From contig CAXXHH010000013.1 of assembly GCA_963663005.2 (NCBI GenBank), positions 219,270 to 283,269 of the forward strand: a stretch of DNA of 64,000 nt, read 5' to 3'. The position numbers were made by a program, and so were the translations under genes. Positions 21,718 through 30,434 of the stretch are shown here, piece by piece. Numbering within the stretch: position 1 is the stretch's first letter; every line of letters starts with the position of its first letter. A model generated the notes under the pieces. That model did no database searches and was not told where the DNA came from. It worked only from the letters and a program-made list of their open reading frames with translations. This DNA is from CAINVV01 sp963663005. GTDB lineage: Bacteria; Bacteroidota; Bacteroidia; Bacteroidales; Prolixibacteraceae.

Positions 21718-23435
21718 ATTTAATCCTTCGGACTGAAGTTCTATTATCATTGATCTTGCTTTTCCTCCCCGCTCTGGGTAATAGCGAGAATAGACTGATT
21801 GTCGAAAAAGACAAGTCGGCCTTGGAAAACTTGCCTGAATCGAAAAAAATTGAATTCAGAGCTGTTTGGATTGCGACAATCAACAACATTGACTGGCCTT
21901 CGAAACCGAATTTAACGGTAGATGAACAGAAGAGGGAATTTTTGCAACTTCTGGATACATTTGAAAAATTTAATTTAAATGTCGTAATACTCCAGGTAAG
22001 AGCTGCCTCTGACGCCTTTTACCAATCGAAAACTGAACCTTGGTCGCGTTTCCTGACCGGTAAACAGGGTTTGGCTCCCACTCCGTTTTATGATCCACTT
22101 GAATGGGCTATCAGGATGTGCCACCAAAGAGGAATGGAGTTGTATGCCTGGTTTAATCCATTTAGAGTAAGGAATTTAGGTTATTATCAACTCGATCCGA
22201 AAAGCTTTGCTGCCAAACATCCTGAATATGTCAAAGAATATGATAAAAAATATTTCCTGGATCCCGGTTACCCTGAAGTTAGAGATCATGTAGTTGAAGT
22301 CATCTCAGAAGTCGCTCATAATTATAATGTTGACGCAATTCTCCTGGATGATTATTTCTACCCATATCCTGTTGAAGGGAAAAGATTTGGTGATGAGAAG
22401 AGCTTTACAAAATATGGCCAGGGATTTTTTCCAAAGAAAATTAAGGAATGGAGACGAGAAAACATCAACAAATTTGTTGCCTCGCTAACAGAATCGCTCC
22501 ATTCGATAAAACCGGGTATAAAGTTTGGCATTAGTCCGTTTGGCATTTGGAGAAATAAGTCGGTCGATCCAAGTGGATCATCCGGACTTCGGGCAACAAG
22601 TTCGTATGACGATTTATATGCTGATGTTCGCAAATGGTTAGTAAATGGGTGGATAGATTTTGTTATCCCGCAATTATATTGGGAAAAAGGGAATCATTTT
22701 GGTGACTTCACATCCTTGGTTCAATGGTGGAGCGAAAATAGTTATGGCAAACCGCTTTATATTGGTCAGGCGTTGTACAAGTCTACTGCTGGGAAAAATG
22801 GATGGATGTTACCCGATGAGCTGAACAATCAGATTAATTTCCTACGCCAAAATGATAAGGTTAAAGGTTTCGCTTTTTACAGTGCATCGAATATTGGAAA
22901 ACTGACTGAAAACCAAGTTAAAGCGTTATGCGAAAATCAATTGAATTCAAAAGCAGAAATTAATGATGACCACCGCTCCGTCGTATTGGCAAAACCTGTC
23001 GTTACTGAACCTGTTGCAGACACCATAAAATCTGCGCTATTAGATGCACAAATCAGGAAAGACTTTCAGCTGACGCTGGATTATCACCCAATATCGATTC
23101 GCCCAATTTGGAATTCATTGTCTGATTTTAAACCCGTTTTGAAAAAGACTTCGGGTGCCAGACTCTTGAGCTGGAAAGCAGAGCCTACGATTTCTGCTCA
23201 AATCACCGCACTGGTTGCATTCAAAAAGACGGGAACGAAGCGTTACCGTCAAACAGTCATAGAATTTTCCAGGACAGAAGACTTCCTCCTTTCCGAACAA
23301 AGGTGGAAAGAACTAAAGGAATTCGAATTGCTTTTGGTGAGAAAAGACCTGCTCACAGGAAATGAGAGCTATTCCAGCTTCTTTGAGTTGAAGAATCGAA
23401 GAGTAAAGTTGACTGACAACCCCTTCAAACATTGA
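21714..23435 (+). CDS. GHL10 (DUF187) family glycoside hydrolase-like exported protein
   Basis: Secreted protein of 573 residues with an N-terminal signal peptide (hydrophobic residues 8-22) and a GHL10 TIM-barrel domain at about 46-345. Family segments include FRAVWIATINNIDWPS, LYAWFNPFRV, LLDDYFYPYP and FGISPFGIWRN. Some relatives act on peptidoglycan-type glycans. The C-terminal 200 residues are not assigned but resemble a beta-rich module. The start overlaps the nagB–PIG-L stop (ATGA), so the two form an operon that may serve amino-sugar recycling (inference). Confidence 0.88.
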   Translation: MNLILRTEVLLSLILLFLPALGNSENRLIVEKDKSALENLPESKKIEFRAVWIATINNIDWPSKPNLTVDEQKREFLQLLDTFEKFNLNVVILQVRAASDAFYQSKTEPWSRFLTGKQGLAPTPFYDPLEWAIRMCHQRGMELYAWFNPFRVRNLGYYQLDPKSFAAKHPEYVKEYDKKYFLDPGYPEVRDHVVEVISEVAHNYNVDAILLDDYFYPYPVEGKRFGDEKSFTKYGQGFFPKKIKEWRRENINKFVASLTESLHSIKPGIKFGISPFGIWRNKSVDPSGSSGLRATSSYDDLYADVRKWLVNGWIDFVIPQLYWEKGNHFGDFTSLVQWWSENSYGKPLYIGQALYKSTAGKNGWMLPDELNNQINFLRQNDKVKGFAFYSASNIGKLTENQVKALCENQLNSKAEINDDHRSVVLAKPVVTEPVADTIKSALLDAQIRKDFQLTLDYHPISIRPIWNSLSDFKPVLKKTSGARLLSWKAEPTISAQITALVAFKKTGTKRYRQTVIEFSRTEDFLLSEQRWKELKEFELLLVRKDLLTGNESYSSFFELKNRRVKLTDNPFKH

Positions 23436-23440
23436 GAGTA

Positions 23441-23474
23441 AAAAAAAACCGCCTCCGAATTTAATCGGAAGCGG
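23441..23474 (-). terminator. Strong minus-strand terminator, probably originally of glnN
   Basis: On the minus strand a 10-bp stem CCGCTTCCGA/TCGGAGGCGG (23474-23465 with 23458-23449) is followed by nine T residues. On the plus strand the stem has a C-A mismatch, which becomes a U-G wobble in minus-strand RNA, and no T-run follows. It therefore acts for leftward transcription, yet the only leftward gene nearby is glnN, beyond the IS. Confidence 0.75.
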
Positions 23475-23528
23475 CTTCTACTGTGTACTTGTCTCGTCCT
23501 GAAATAGCGATACACAAAAAGTAAAGCT

Positions 23529-23963
23529 ATGGAGGAAGAATTTGGGAAAGAGTATGTTAAGCGTACGCAAAAGGATTATTCAATGTCCTTTAAATTGCAG
23601 ATTGTTCACGAAGTTGAACAGGGAGAAATGACCGCAACAGAAGCCAGCAATAAGTATGGCATACAAGGGTCACACACGGTTGTTCATTGGGTTCGAAAAT
23701 ATGGTAGTTTTGATTGGGACAATCAAACGTCATTAAATATGCCCAAATCGAAGGACCAAAAGCTCCTGGAGTTGGAACAGCGAGTAAAACTTTTGGAAAA
23801 GCAAAAAGCATTTTTGGAGAAGCAAGTTGAGAATGCCGATAAAAAAGTGATCTTCTTTGACATGATGATCGACATGGCAGAACAAGAGTTTAAAATTCCA
23901 ATACGAAAAAACTCCTTACCCGAGCAATCGACCGATTCCGAAAAGAAAGCAAAGAAACGATAG
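23529..23963 (+). CDS. IS3-family transposase OrfA (DNA-binding subunit)
   Basis: The 144-residue product contains a helix-turn-helix (YSMSFKLQIVHEVEQGEMTATEASNKYGI region, residues about 19-47) followed by a leucine-zipper-like coiled coil at about residues 78-110. It binds the terminal repeats and, alone, usually regulates transposition. Near its 3' end the reading frame carries A AAA AAC at 23906-23912, where part of the ribosomes can slip back one base into orfB. The stop TAG lies in the loop of a small hairpin, so termination and frameshifting compete there. Confidence 0.93.
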   Translation: MEEEFGKEYVKRTQKDYSMSFKLQIVHEVEQGEMTATEASNKYGIQGSHTVVHWVRKYGSFDWDNQTSLNMPKSKDQKLLELEQRVKLLEKQKAFLEKQVENADKKVIFFDMMIDMAEQEFKIPIRKNSLPEQSTDSEKKAKKR

Positions 23964-24832
23964 TTTCTACCTGTGAATTGCTCGGGTTAGATAGACAGGT
24001 TTATTACCGTAAAAAGCGTTCAAAATCAAAGCGTCAGCATACTGCCACAAAGGTGGTCCGTCTTGTACGGGGGGTTCGTAGGCAAATGCCACGAATTGGG
24101 ACTCGAAAGCTTCATTATTTATTGGAAGAGCCCCTCAGGGAACTAGGAGTTGGCCGGGATAAACTGTTTGCTATCCTAAAAGCCAATCACTTGATTATAA
24201 AACCTAAGAGGAGCTATAGAACAACGACGAACTCTCACCACCGGTTCCACAAGCATAAGAATCTGGTTGAACAAATACAGCTAACCAGGCCGGAGCAGGT
24301 ATGGGTTTCAGATATCACTTATATTGGAAATAGGAACAAACACTGTTATCTGGCATTAGTTACCGATGCCTATTCCAAGAAGGTGGTTGGGCACGATCTG
24401 TCAAATAGTTTAGGAGTTGACGGCACCCTGAGGGCATTGAATATGGCTGTCAAGAAACGGGAATATAAGAATGAACCATTGATTCACCACTCTGATCGAG
24501 GAATACAATATTGCTGTGATCAGTACCAGAATCTGCTTGTGAAAAGAAAGATAAAATGTAGTATGACTGAGAGCTACGATCCATATGCAAATGCAGTAGC
24601 TGAACGAGTGAATGGCATCCTAAAAGAGGAATTTCAACTGGAACAATATAATGTTGACATGGACACTATGAAGAAACTTGTAAATGACAGTATACATGTT
24701 TATAACAACAAGCGCCCCCATTACTCATGCTACATGCTTACACCCGCACAAATGCATCGTCAAAAAACGGTAAAAATAAGAACCTATAAAAAAGCAGATG
24801 GTTTCAAGGCTAGCCTTGAAACCATCTATTAA
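23894..24832 (+). CDS. IS3-family transposase OrfB (DDE integrase), expressed by -1 frameshift
   Basis: Catalytic rve-type integrase domain. The DDE triad is visible: Asp in VWVSDITYIGN, Asp in HHSDRGIQY and Glu in NAVAERVNGILKEEF. The frame is open from 23894 but has no ATG near its beginning; the only early candidate is TTG 23978. A slippery heptamer in orfA at 23906-23912 joins the frames, giving an OrfAB fusion of about 434 residues. The catalytic residues are intact and no stop interrupts the frame. Confidence 0.93.
   Translation, partial: NSNTKKLLTRAIDRFRKESKETIVSTCELLGLDRQVYYRKKRSKSKRQHTATKVVRLVRGVRRQMPRIGTRKLHYLLEEPLRELGVGRDKLFAILKANHLIIKPKRSYRTTTNSHHRFHKHKNLVEQIQLTRPEQVWVSDITYIGNRNKHCYLALVTDAYSKKVVGHDLSNSLGVDGTLRALNMAVKKREYKNEPLIHHSDRGIQYCCDQYQNLLVKRKIKCSMTESYDPYANAVAERVNGILKEEFQLEQYNVDMDTMKKLVNDSIHVYNNKRPHYSCYMLTPAQMHRQKTVKIRTYKKADGFKASLETIY
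23906..23987 (+). promoter_or_regulatory. Programmed -1 ribosomal frameshift signal of the IS
   Basis: The slippery heptamer A AAA AAC (23906-23912) is followed after 5 bases by an 11-bp perfect stem: ACCCGAGCAAT (23918-23928) with ATTGCTCGGGT (23977-23987). The 48-base loop contains a second 6-bp hairpin AGAAAC-GATA-GTTTCT (23953-23968) that includes the orfA stop codon. Confidence 0.85.
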
Positions 24833-24893
24833 TTAATTAATTTCGTCCTGTTAAACCTGTATCGCTTTTTTAGGACTAGTCAACTATCTAAAA

Positions 24894-27083
24894 CTAACGT
24901 GTGAATAAAAGCTCACGATATTTTGGTAATGGCCATAGTTCGTTATCGACCACCAATTCAAGTTTGTCAATGTGGTAGCGAATATCTTCCAGATATGGCT
25001 TAACTTTTTGTTCGTATTCCAAAGCCCTTTCTCTTGTTTCATCAATTACATTTGCAACTTTTCTGGCCTCGATCATATCTTTCGTCTTGGACTTGATGTT
25101 GGAAATGTGATTAGAAATCTCCTTGATCAGATCTTTACGAGCACCCGCCAATTCATTGAATTCATCATCAGAGAAGATCGATTTCAATCCCTGTACGTTT
25201 TCAATTAATGTCGTCTGATATGCAATGGCTGTAGGAACGATATGGTTGATGGCTAAATCCCCAAGAACTCGTGCCTCAATCTGGATTTTCTTGATATATT
25301 TTTCATACTCAACTTCAACACGGGCTTCCAGCTCCTTCTCGTTGAAAATATCAAGTGATTCAAATACTTTTCTGGAGCTCTTGTACAGATAAGCATCCAA
25401 AGCAAGCGGAACGCTCTTAATGTTGGTAAGACCGCGACGCTCTGCCTCAACAGCCCATTCCTGACTGTAACCATTTCCGTCGAAACGAACAGGCTTACAC
25501 TCGCTGATATATCTCTTAAGAACCTTTAAAATAGCTTCATCCTTCTTGACATTTGATTCAATCAATTTATCAACATCCTTTTTGAACTGAATCAATTGTG
25601 CAGCAACGACAGAGTTCAACGAAATCATAGCTGAAGCACAGTTTGCGGAAGAACCAACAGCCCTGAATTCGAAACGATTACCTGTGAATGCAAATGGTGA
25701 AGTCCGGTTTCTATCTGTATTGTCTAATAATATTTCAGGAATGCGTCCGATGTTTAACTTGAGATCGGTCTTTTCGTCCGGAGTCATTTTCTTCTCACCT
25801 ACCATCTCTTCAATCTGGTCTAACATCGCATTGACTTCTGTACCCAGGAATGTAGAAATGATCGCTGGCGGAGCCTCATTGGCGCCAAGTCTGTGAGCAT
25901 TACTGGCAGAAACGATAGATGCGCGAAGTAAATCCTGATTGTCGTAAACTGCTTTAATCGTGTTGACAATGAATGTCAGGAACTGAGTGTTTGATTTTGG
26001 ATTTTTTCCCGGAGAATACAGGTTTACGCCAGTATTTGTAGAAAGTGACCAGTTGTTATGCTTTCCTGAACCATTGATTCCAGAGAAAGGTTTTTCATGC
26101 AGCAACACCCTGAATCCGTGGTGACGGGCAATCTTGTTCATCAAATCCATAATCAGCTGATTATGGTCATTGGCCAAATTAGCTTCCTCAAAGATTGGAG
26201 CAAGCTCAAATTGGTTAGGCGCAACCTCATTGTGACGAGTTTTCACCGGAATTCCCAATTTGTAAGCCTCATTCTCCAGATCCATCATGAAAGCAGCAAC
26301 GCGCTCAGGAATTGATCCGAAATAATGATCTTCCAACTGCTGATCTTTAGCAGAGGAGTGACCCATCAGCGTACGGCCAGTCAGCACGAGGTCGGGGCGG
26401 GCAATAAACAATGCCTCGTCAACCAGAAAATATTCTTGTTCCCAACCAAGGTTTGCGGTTACCTGGGTTACATTTTTATCGAAATATTGGCAAACATCAA
26501 CAGCTGCTTTGTCGACAGCATTTAAAACCTTGAGTAATGGTGCTTTATAGTCAAGCGCTTCGCCGGTATAGGAGATAAATATGGTAGGAATACATAATGT
26601 CGTTCCGACAATGAAGGCAGGGGAAGAAACATCCCATGCAGTATATCCTCTTGCTTCAAATGTATTTCTAATACCACCGCTTGGGAAAGAAGATGCATCG
26701 GGTTCTTGTTGAGCTAACAATTTGCCGGGGAAGCTTTCGACAACGCCGCCCAGTTCAGAGTGGTCAATAAAGGCATCATGCTTCTCAGCAGTACCATCTG
26801 TCAATGGATGGAACCAGTGTGTGTAGTGAGTAGCACCGTTCTCGATTGCCCATGCTTTCATTCCGATAGCAACCTGATCGGCGATCTTACGATCGATGGT
26901 TGTACCATTATCGATTGCATCAATGATTCCTTTGTAAGAATCCTTGGATAGATATTTCTTCATCTTGGCACGATCAAAAACCAACATACCATAGTAATCT
27001 GATGTCAGGTTCTCTTCGCGTTTGACCTCAATAGGTTTGCGCGTCATCAAAATCTCCAGCGCTTTAAATCTAAATGTTGCCAT
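24894..27083 (-). CDS. glnN: Type III glutamine synthetase (GlnN)
   Basis: Makes glutamine from glutamate, ammonia and ATP, the main entry of ammonium into biomass. At 729 residues it is the large GSIII form typical of Bacteroidota, not the 470-residue GlnA. Conserved segments include GWEQEYFLVD (metal-binding glutamates), KTRHNEVAPNQFE, NGSGKHNNWS and NRTSPFAFTGNRFEFR. The ATG at 27083 is followed by the characteristic FRFKALEILMTRKP. C-run motifs occur upstream at 27148-27153 and 27308-27315 and resemble repeats before the porin-glnK-amt genes. An IS sits 7 bases past its stop. Confidence 0.96.
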   Translation of the reverse strand: MATFRFKALEILMTRKPIEVKREENLTSDYYGMLVFDRAKMKKYLSKDSYKGIIDAIDNGTTIDRKIADQVAIGMKAWAIENGATHYTHWFHPLTDGTAEKHDAFIDHSELGGVVESFPGKLLAQQEPDASSFPSGGIRNTFEARGYTAWDVSSPAFIVGTTLCIPTIFISYTGEALDYKAPLLKVLNAVDKAAVDVCQYFDKNVTQVTANLGWEQEYFLVDEALFIARPDLVLTGRTLMGHSSAKDQQLEDHYFGSIPERVAAFMMDLENEAYKLGIPVKTRHNEVAPNQFELAPIFEEANLANDHNQLIMDLMNKIARHHGFRVLLHEKPFSGINGSGKHNNWSLSTNTGVNLYSPGKNPKSNTQFLTFIVNTIKAVYDNQDLLRASIVSASNAHRLGANEAPPAIISTFLGTEVNAMLDQIEEMVGEKKMTPDEKTDLKLNIGRIPEILLDNTDRNRTSPFAFTGNRFEFRAVGSSANCASAMISLNSVVAAQLIQFKKDVDKLIESNVKKDEAILKVLKRYISECKPVRFDGNGYSQEWAVEAERRGLTNIKSVPLALDAYLYKSSRKVFESLDIFNEKELEARVEVEYEKYIKKIQIEARVLGDLAINHIVPTAIAYQTTLIENVQGLKSIFSDDEFNELAGARKDLIKEISNHISNIKSKTKDMIEARKVANVIDETRERALEYEQKVKPYLEDIRYHIDKLELVVDNELWPLPKYRELLFTR

Positions 27084-27147
27084 AATTATTATAATTAGAA
27101 ATTAATAAATTCAAAATTTTCAGCTAAAGTATGTATTTTTTTAATAC

Positions 27148-27160
27148 ACCCCCATTTTTT
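27148..27160 (+). promoter_or_regulatory. C-run motif upstream of glnN
   Basis: ACCCCCATTTTTT lies about 65 bases before the glnN ATG. It resembles TACCCCCTATTTTT repeats before the first nitrogen-module porin. A candidate regulator site only. Confidence 0.35.
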
Positions 27161-27269
27161 TGATGTCATTTTGATGATTTCATGTTTTTTTAACATTAAA
27201 ATCGATATTTTTTCTGCTTTTTTACAAAAAAACACACATTTATTGAAATAAAAATATTTTTCGCAAACA

Positions 27270-27303
27270 AAAATGGGCTGAATAAAAATTCAGCCCATTT
27301 TTA
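27270..27303. terminator. Bidirectional terminator after the M20 dipeptidase gene
   Basis: A stem of about 13 bp, AAATGGGCTGAA paired with TTCAGCCCATTT around loop TAAAAA, is flanked by A- and T-rich tracts. It lies just past the dipeptidase stop and upstream of glnN, so it insulates glnN from read-through. Confidence 0.85.
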
Positions 27304-27307
27304 AAAG

Positions 27308-27315
27308 AGGGGGTA
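27308..27315 (-). promoter_or_regulatory. TACCCCCT motif upstream of glnN
   Basis: TACCCCCT followed by CTTTT on the minus strand lies between the dipeptidase stop codon and its terminator, about 225 bases before glnN. It matches the repeats at 34973 and 35026. Functional role is inferred only from recurrence. Confidence 0.3.
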
Positions 27316-27320
27316 TTTTT

Positions 27321-28688
27321 CTACCTCCCCTCACCAAAAAAATGATAAAATTGAACAACACTCCTTATTCCGTTATAGAAATTTTCCAACAGGAAACTTT
27401 CATTAGGAGAGTGAATCGCATCAGATTCAAGTCCAAATCCCATCAAAATCGTTTTAATTCCTAACACTTTTTCAAAAGTTGAAACGATGGGAATACTTCC
27501 TCCGCTTCTAACCGGCACAGGATATTTCCCATAGACATTATATATGGCCTTCTCTGCTGCAAGATATCCGGGATGATCTATTGGACACAGACAACCTTGT
27601 CCGCCATGATGAATAGTAACAGAAACCTTCACCGACTTTGGCGCTATTGATTCAAAATGATTTTTGAACATTACAGCAATCTTTTCATGATCCTGATTTG
27701 GAACCAACCTGCTGCTTATTTTGGCGTACGCTTTTGAAGGCAATATCGTTTTAGACCCCTCACCGGTATAACCACCCCAAATACCACAAACGTCGAATGT
27801 TGGTCTTATTCCGGTACGCTCTGTTGTGCTATATCCATCTTCACCTTTTAACTGTTCCACATCCAATGCCTCCCTGTATCTGTTTTCGTTAAAGGGAATC
27901 TGCGAGAGCTTCGTCCTTTCTTCTGAGGAAACTTCAACGACATCATCATAAAAACCCGGAATAGTGATCCTATTCTGGGCGTCGGTAATGCTGGCAATCA
28001 TTTTGCATAATTCGTTGATGGGATTGGCTACGGCACCTCCATATAATCCGGAATGGAGATCCCTGTTAGGGCCCGTCACTTCAACCTCCCAGTAGGCCAG
28101 ACCTCTTAATCCTGTAGTAATGGAAGGAATATCCCTGGCTATCATACCGGTATCGGAAACAAGGATAACATCGGCCTTCAACAATTCGACATGTTCTTCA
28201 CAAAATTTTCCGAGATTTGTTGAGCCTATCTCCTCCTCCCCTTCAATCATGAATTTTACATTACAAGTTAGGGTACTGCTTTTCACGAGCCACTCAAATG
28301 CCTTAGCATGAATGAACGACTGACCCTTATCATCGTTAGCACCTCTTGCCCAGATTCTCCCGTCACGTATTTCCGGCTCAAACGGATCAGAGTGCCATTT
28401 CTCAATCGGATCGACAGGCATTACATCCATATGCGCGTAAACAAGGACAGTTGGCCTTGCCGGATCAATAATTTTTTCGGCATAAACAACGGGATTACCA
28501 GGCGTAGGAATGATTTTCGCATAGTCCGCCCCTGCTTCTAACAAAATTTTCTGCCAGTATTGGGCAGCACGGATCATATCTGGTTTATGCTGCTCAAGAG
28601 AACTTATCGAAGGAATCCTGATCAATCCAAAAAGCTCATCTAAAAATCTCTCGCCGTTATTCTCAAGGTACAACTCCAACTCATTCAT
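27321..28688 (-). CDS. M20 family dipeptidase
   Basis: Metal-dependent dipeptidase or related deacylase with 455 residues from ATG 28688 (a TTG 15 bases upstream is less likely). Di-zinc motifs are intact: VYAHMDVMP, RGANDDKGQ, GEEEIGS and SDTG, plus a dimerisation segment with DLHSGLYGG. The C-terminal His lies in SDAIHSPNE. No signal peptide is visible, so it is cytoplasmic and probably releases amino acids from imported di- or tripeptides. It is monocistronic, closed by a strong hairpin. Confidence 0.93.
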   Translation of the reverse strand: MNELELYLENNGERFLDELFGLIRIPSISSLEQHKPDMIRAAQYWQKILLEAGADYAKIIPTPGNPVVYAEKIIDPARPTVLVYAHMDVMPVDPIEKWHSDPFEPEIRDGRIWARGANDDKGQSFIHAKAFEWLVKSSTLTCNVKFMIEGEEEIGSTNLGKFCEEHVELLKADVILVSDTGMIARDIPSITTGLRGLAYWEVEVTGPNRDLHSGLYGGAVANPINELCKMIASITDAQNRITIPGFYDDVVEVSSEERTKLSQIPFNENRYREALDVEQLKGEDGYSTTERTGIRPTFDVCGIWGGYTGEGSKTILPSKAYAKISSRLVPNQDHEKIAVMFKNHFESIAPKSVKVSVTIHHGGQGCLCPIDHPGYLAAEKAIYNVYGKYPVPVRSGGSIPIVSTFEKVLGIKTILMGFGLESDAIHSPNESFLLENFYNGIRSVVQFYHFFGEGR

Positions 28689-29020
28689 GTTTTTTTTGAG
28701 CAAATGTAAGCTGTTTGAAGGAAATCAACGGAAAAACCTGTCTAAAAAACTTCAATTTATCTGGTATCTGCTATTTTTTGAATTACTGAGGCAATCCGTG
28801 CAAATATTTCATCAAATTAAATATCATTATGTTGTATTTCTCAAAAATAAAATTCGAGAATGAAAATCCAATATCATGGATTTATTCTCTATTTCGATCG
28901 AAATAAGTATCCAATACCCCCTTAAACTTCAGCCAATTTTTCTAAATTTATCCGCTTTTTAAATGAATTCGTACATATTCCCGAATTTTCAAATTTCATA
29001 TAATACAAAATTATCACGCC
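28689..29020. other. Intergenic region between dipeptidase and oxidoreductase genes
   Basis: A 332-base AT-rich divergent spacer. It contains one TACCCCCT (28915-28922) like those near the nitrogen genes. I find no coding frame or RNA gene in it. Confidence 0.6.
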
Positions 29021-30335
29021 ATGACTAACAGCCGTAGAAATTTTATTCGTGACGCAGGTCTTACTGCTTCAGGAATTGCTGTTTTACCAAATGTAATGAG
29101 CTCTTGTGTTTCTGCAAGCGACAAAGTGACTGTTGCCCTGATTGGATGCAAAGGGATGGGATTTAATGACCTGACTGCATTCTTAAAACAACCGGGAGTT
29201 ATTTGCGCTGCCCTTTGCGATGTTGATTCCAACATCTTGAATCAGCGCGCCGCGGAAGTCGAAAAAATGACAGGAAAGCGCCCCGAATTATTCAGCGACT
29301 TCCGAAAAGTGATTGAAAGAAAAGATATCGATGCGATAATTGTCGGCACACCGGATCATTGGCATTGTCTCCCGATGATCTATGCTTGCCAGGCAGGAAA
29401 AGATGTCTATTGTGAAAAGCCGCTGGGACGCACAATTGAGGAGTGCAATCTGATGGTAAAGGCTGCTCGCAAATACAACAGAGTGGTACAGGTTGGCCAG
29501 TGGCAACGCTCCGATCCTCATTGGAAAGATGCGGTGGAATATGTGCACAGCGGAAAACTTGGAAGGGTTCGTTCTGCCAGGGCATGGTCGTATGTTGGTT
29601 GGAAAGGCTCAATTCCTGTTCAGCCCGACTCTGCAGTTCCGGCTGGAGTAGATTATGATATGTGGCTAGGACCGGCTCCAAAGCGTCCTTTCAATATTAA
29701 CCGGTTCCATTTCACTTTTAGATGGTATTGGGATTATGCCGGAGGTTTGATGACCGATTGGGGTGTGCACTTGTTGGATTATGCACTGTTCGGAATGAAT
29801 CAATATGTTCCAAAGTCAGTAATGGCTTCCGGTGGAAAATATGCATTCCCGACTGATGCCATGCAAACACCTGATACGATGCTTGCTATATATGATTTTG
29901 GAGACTTCAATATCGTATGGGATCATACCATTGGCATTTATGGTCAGAACTACGGAAGAGGTCATGGCGTAGCTTTCATTGGCGAATATGGGACATTGGT
30001 TGTCGACCGCCAGGGTTGGGAAGTTTTGCCCGAAACAAAAAGTACCTCCGCAATGGAAGGTATGAAGCCAGTACCGCTTCAACCTAGTACCGGCAAAGGT
30101 CTTGACCTTCATGTTAAGAACTTCCTCGACTGCATGAAATCAAGGGAAAAAACCAAATTGTGATATTGAAATCGGAGCCCACATTGCCAGAATTTCCTCC
30201 CTTGGCAACATCGCCTACCGGCTTGGTCGGCAGGTAAACTGGGATGGCGACAAGCAATGTTTCAAAAATGATCCGGAAGCCGATTTGTTGATAAAGGCCA
30301 ATTATCGCGCTCCCTGGGAGCTACCGAAGATATAG
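29021..30335 (+). pseudogene. Gfo/Idh/MocA family oxidoreductase with Tat signal, frameshifted near its 3' end
   Basis: NAD(P)-dependent sugar oxidoreductase of a large Bacteroidota family. The N-terminus is a twin-arginine signal (NSRRNFIRDAG) ending in MSSC, a possible lipobox. The Rossmann loop is VALIGCKGMG and the catalytic segment CEKPLG. The frame stops early at 30163 (380 residues). One extra A in an A6 run (30147-30152) explains this: removing it restores CDIEIGAHIARISSLGNIAYR and a typical C-terminus ending at 30335, 437 residues in all. It is a real lesion, a sequencing error or slippage. Convergent neighbours suggest 3-keto-sugar metabolism. Confidence 0.85.
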
Positions 30336-30346
30336 TTAAAACGACA

Positions 30347-30421
30347 GAACATTCCCAAAATTTTAAGATACGCAATAGATAGCATAAACATTGCTCATAT
30401 CTTAAAATTTTGGGAATGTTC
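30347..30421. terminator. Long perfect hairpin between convergent genes
   Basis: A 24-bp perfect inverted repeat (30347-30370 with 30398-30421, beginning GAACATTCCC) has a 27-base loop that itself pairs GCAAT/ATTGC. It lies between the convergent Gfo/Idh and DUF1080 genes and is probably a bidirectional terminator, though the stem is AT-rich. Confidence 0.65.
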
Positions 30422-30434
30422 GGTAGTTACCACT

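Larger units (their letters stand above)
23486..24886 (+). mobile_element. IS3-family insertion sequence (about 1.4 kb)
   Basis: It encodes OrfA and OrfB in overlapping frames with a -1 frameshift site. Imperfect terminal inverted repeats are visible: 23486-23514 and, reversed, 24858-24886, with 24 of 29 positions matching and a core GTCCT-n-AAA-n-AGCGATACA. No target duplication is obvious (left flank GTG, right flank TCT), so exact ends may differ by a few bases. The right end lies 7 bases from the glnN stop. Both genes appear intact, so the element may be active. Confidence 0.9.

Noticed and set aside
23475..23496. Target-site duplication around the IS
   Set aside because: Flanking triplets (GTG on the left, TCT on the right) do not match; exact ends are uncertain, so none is reported.
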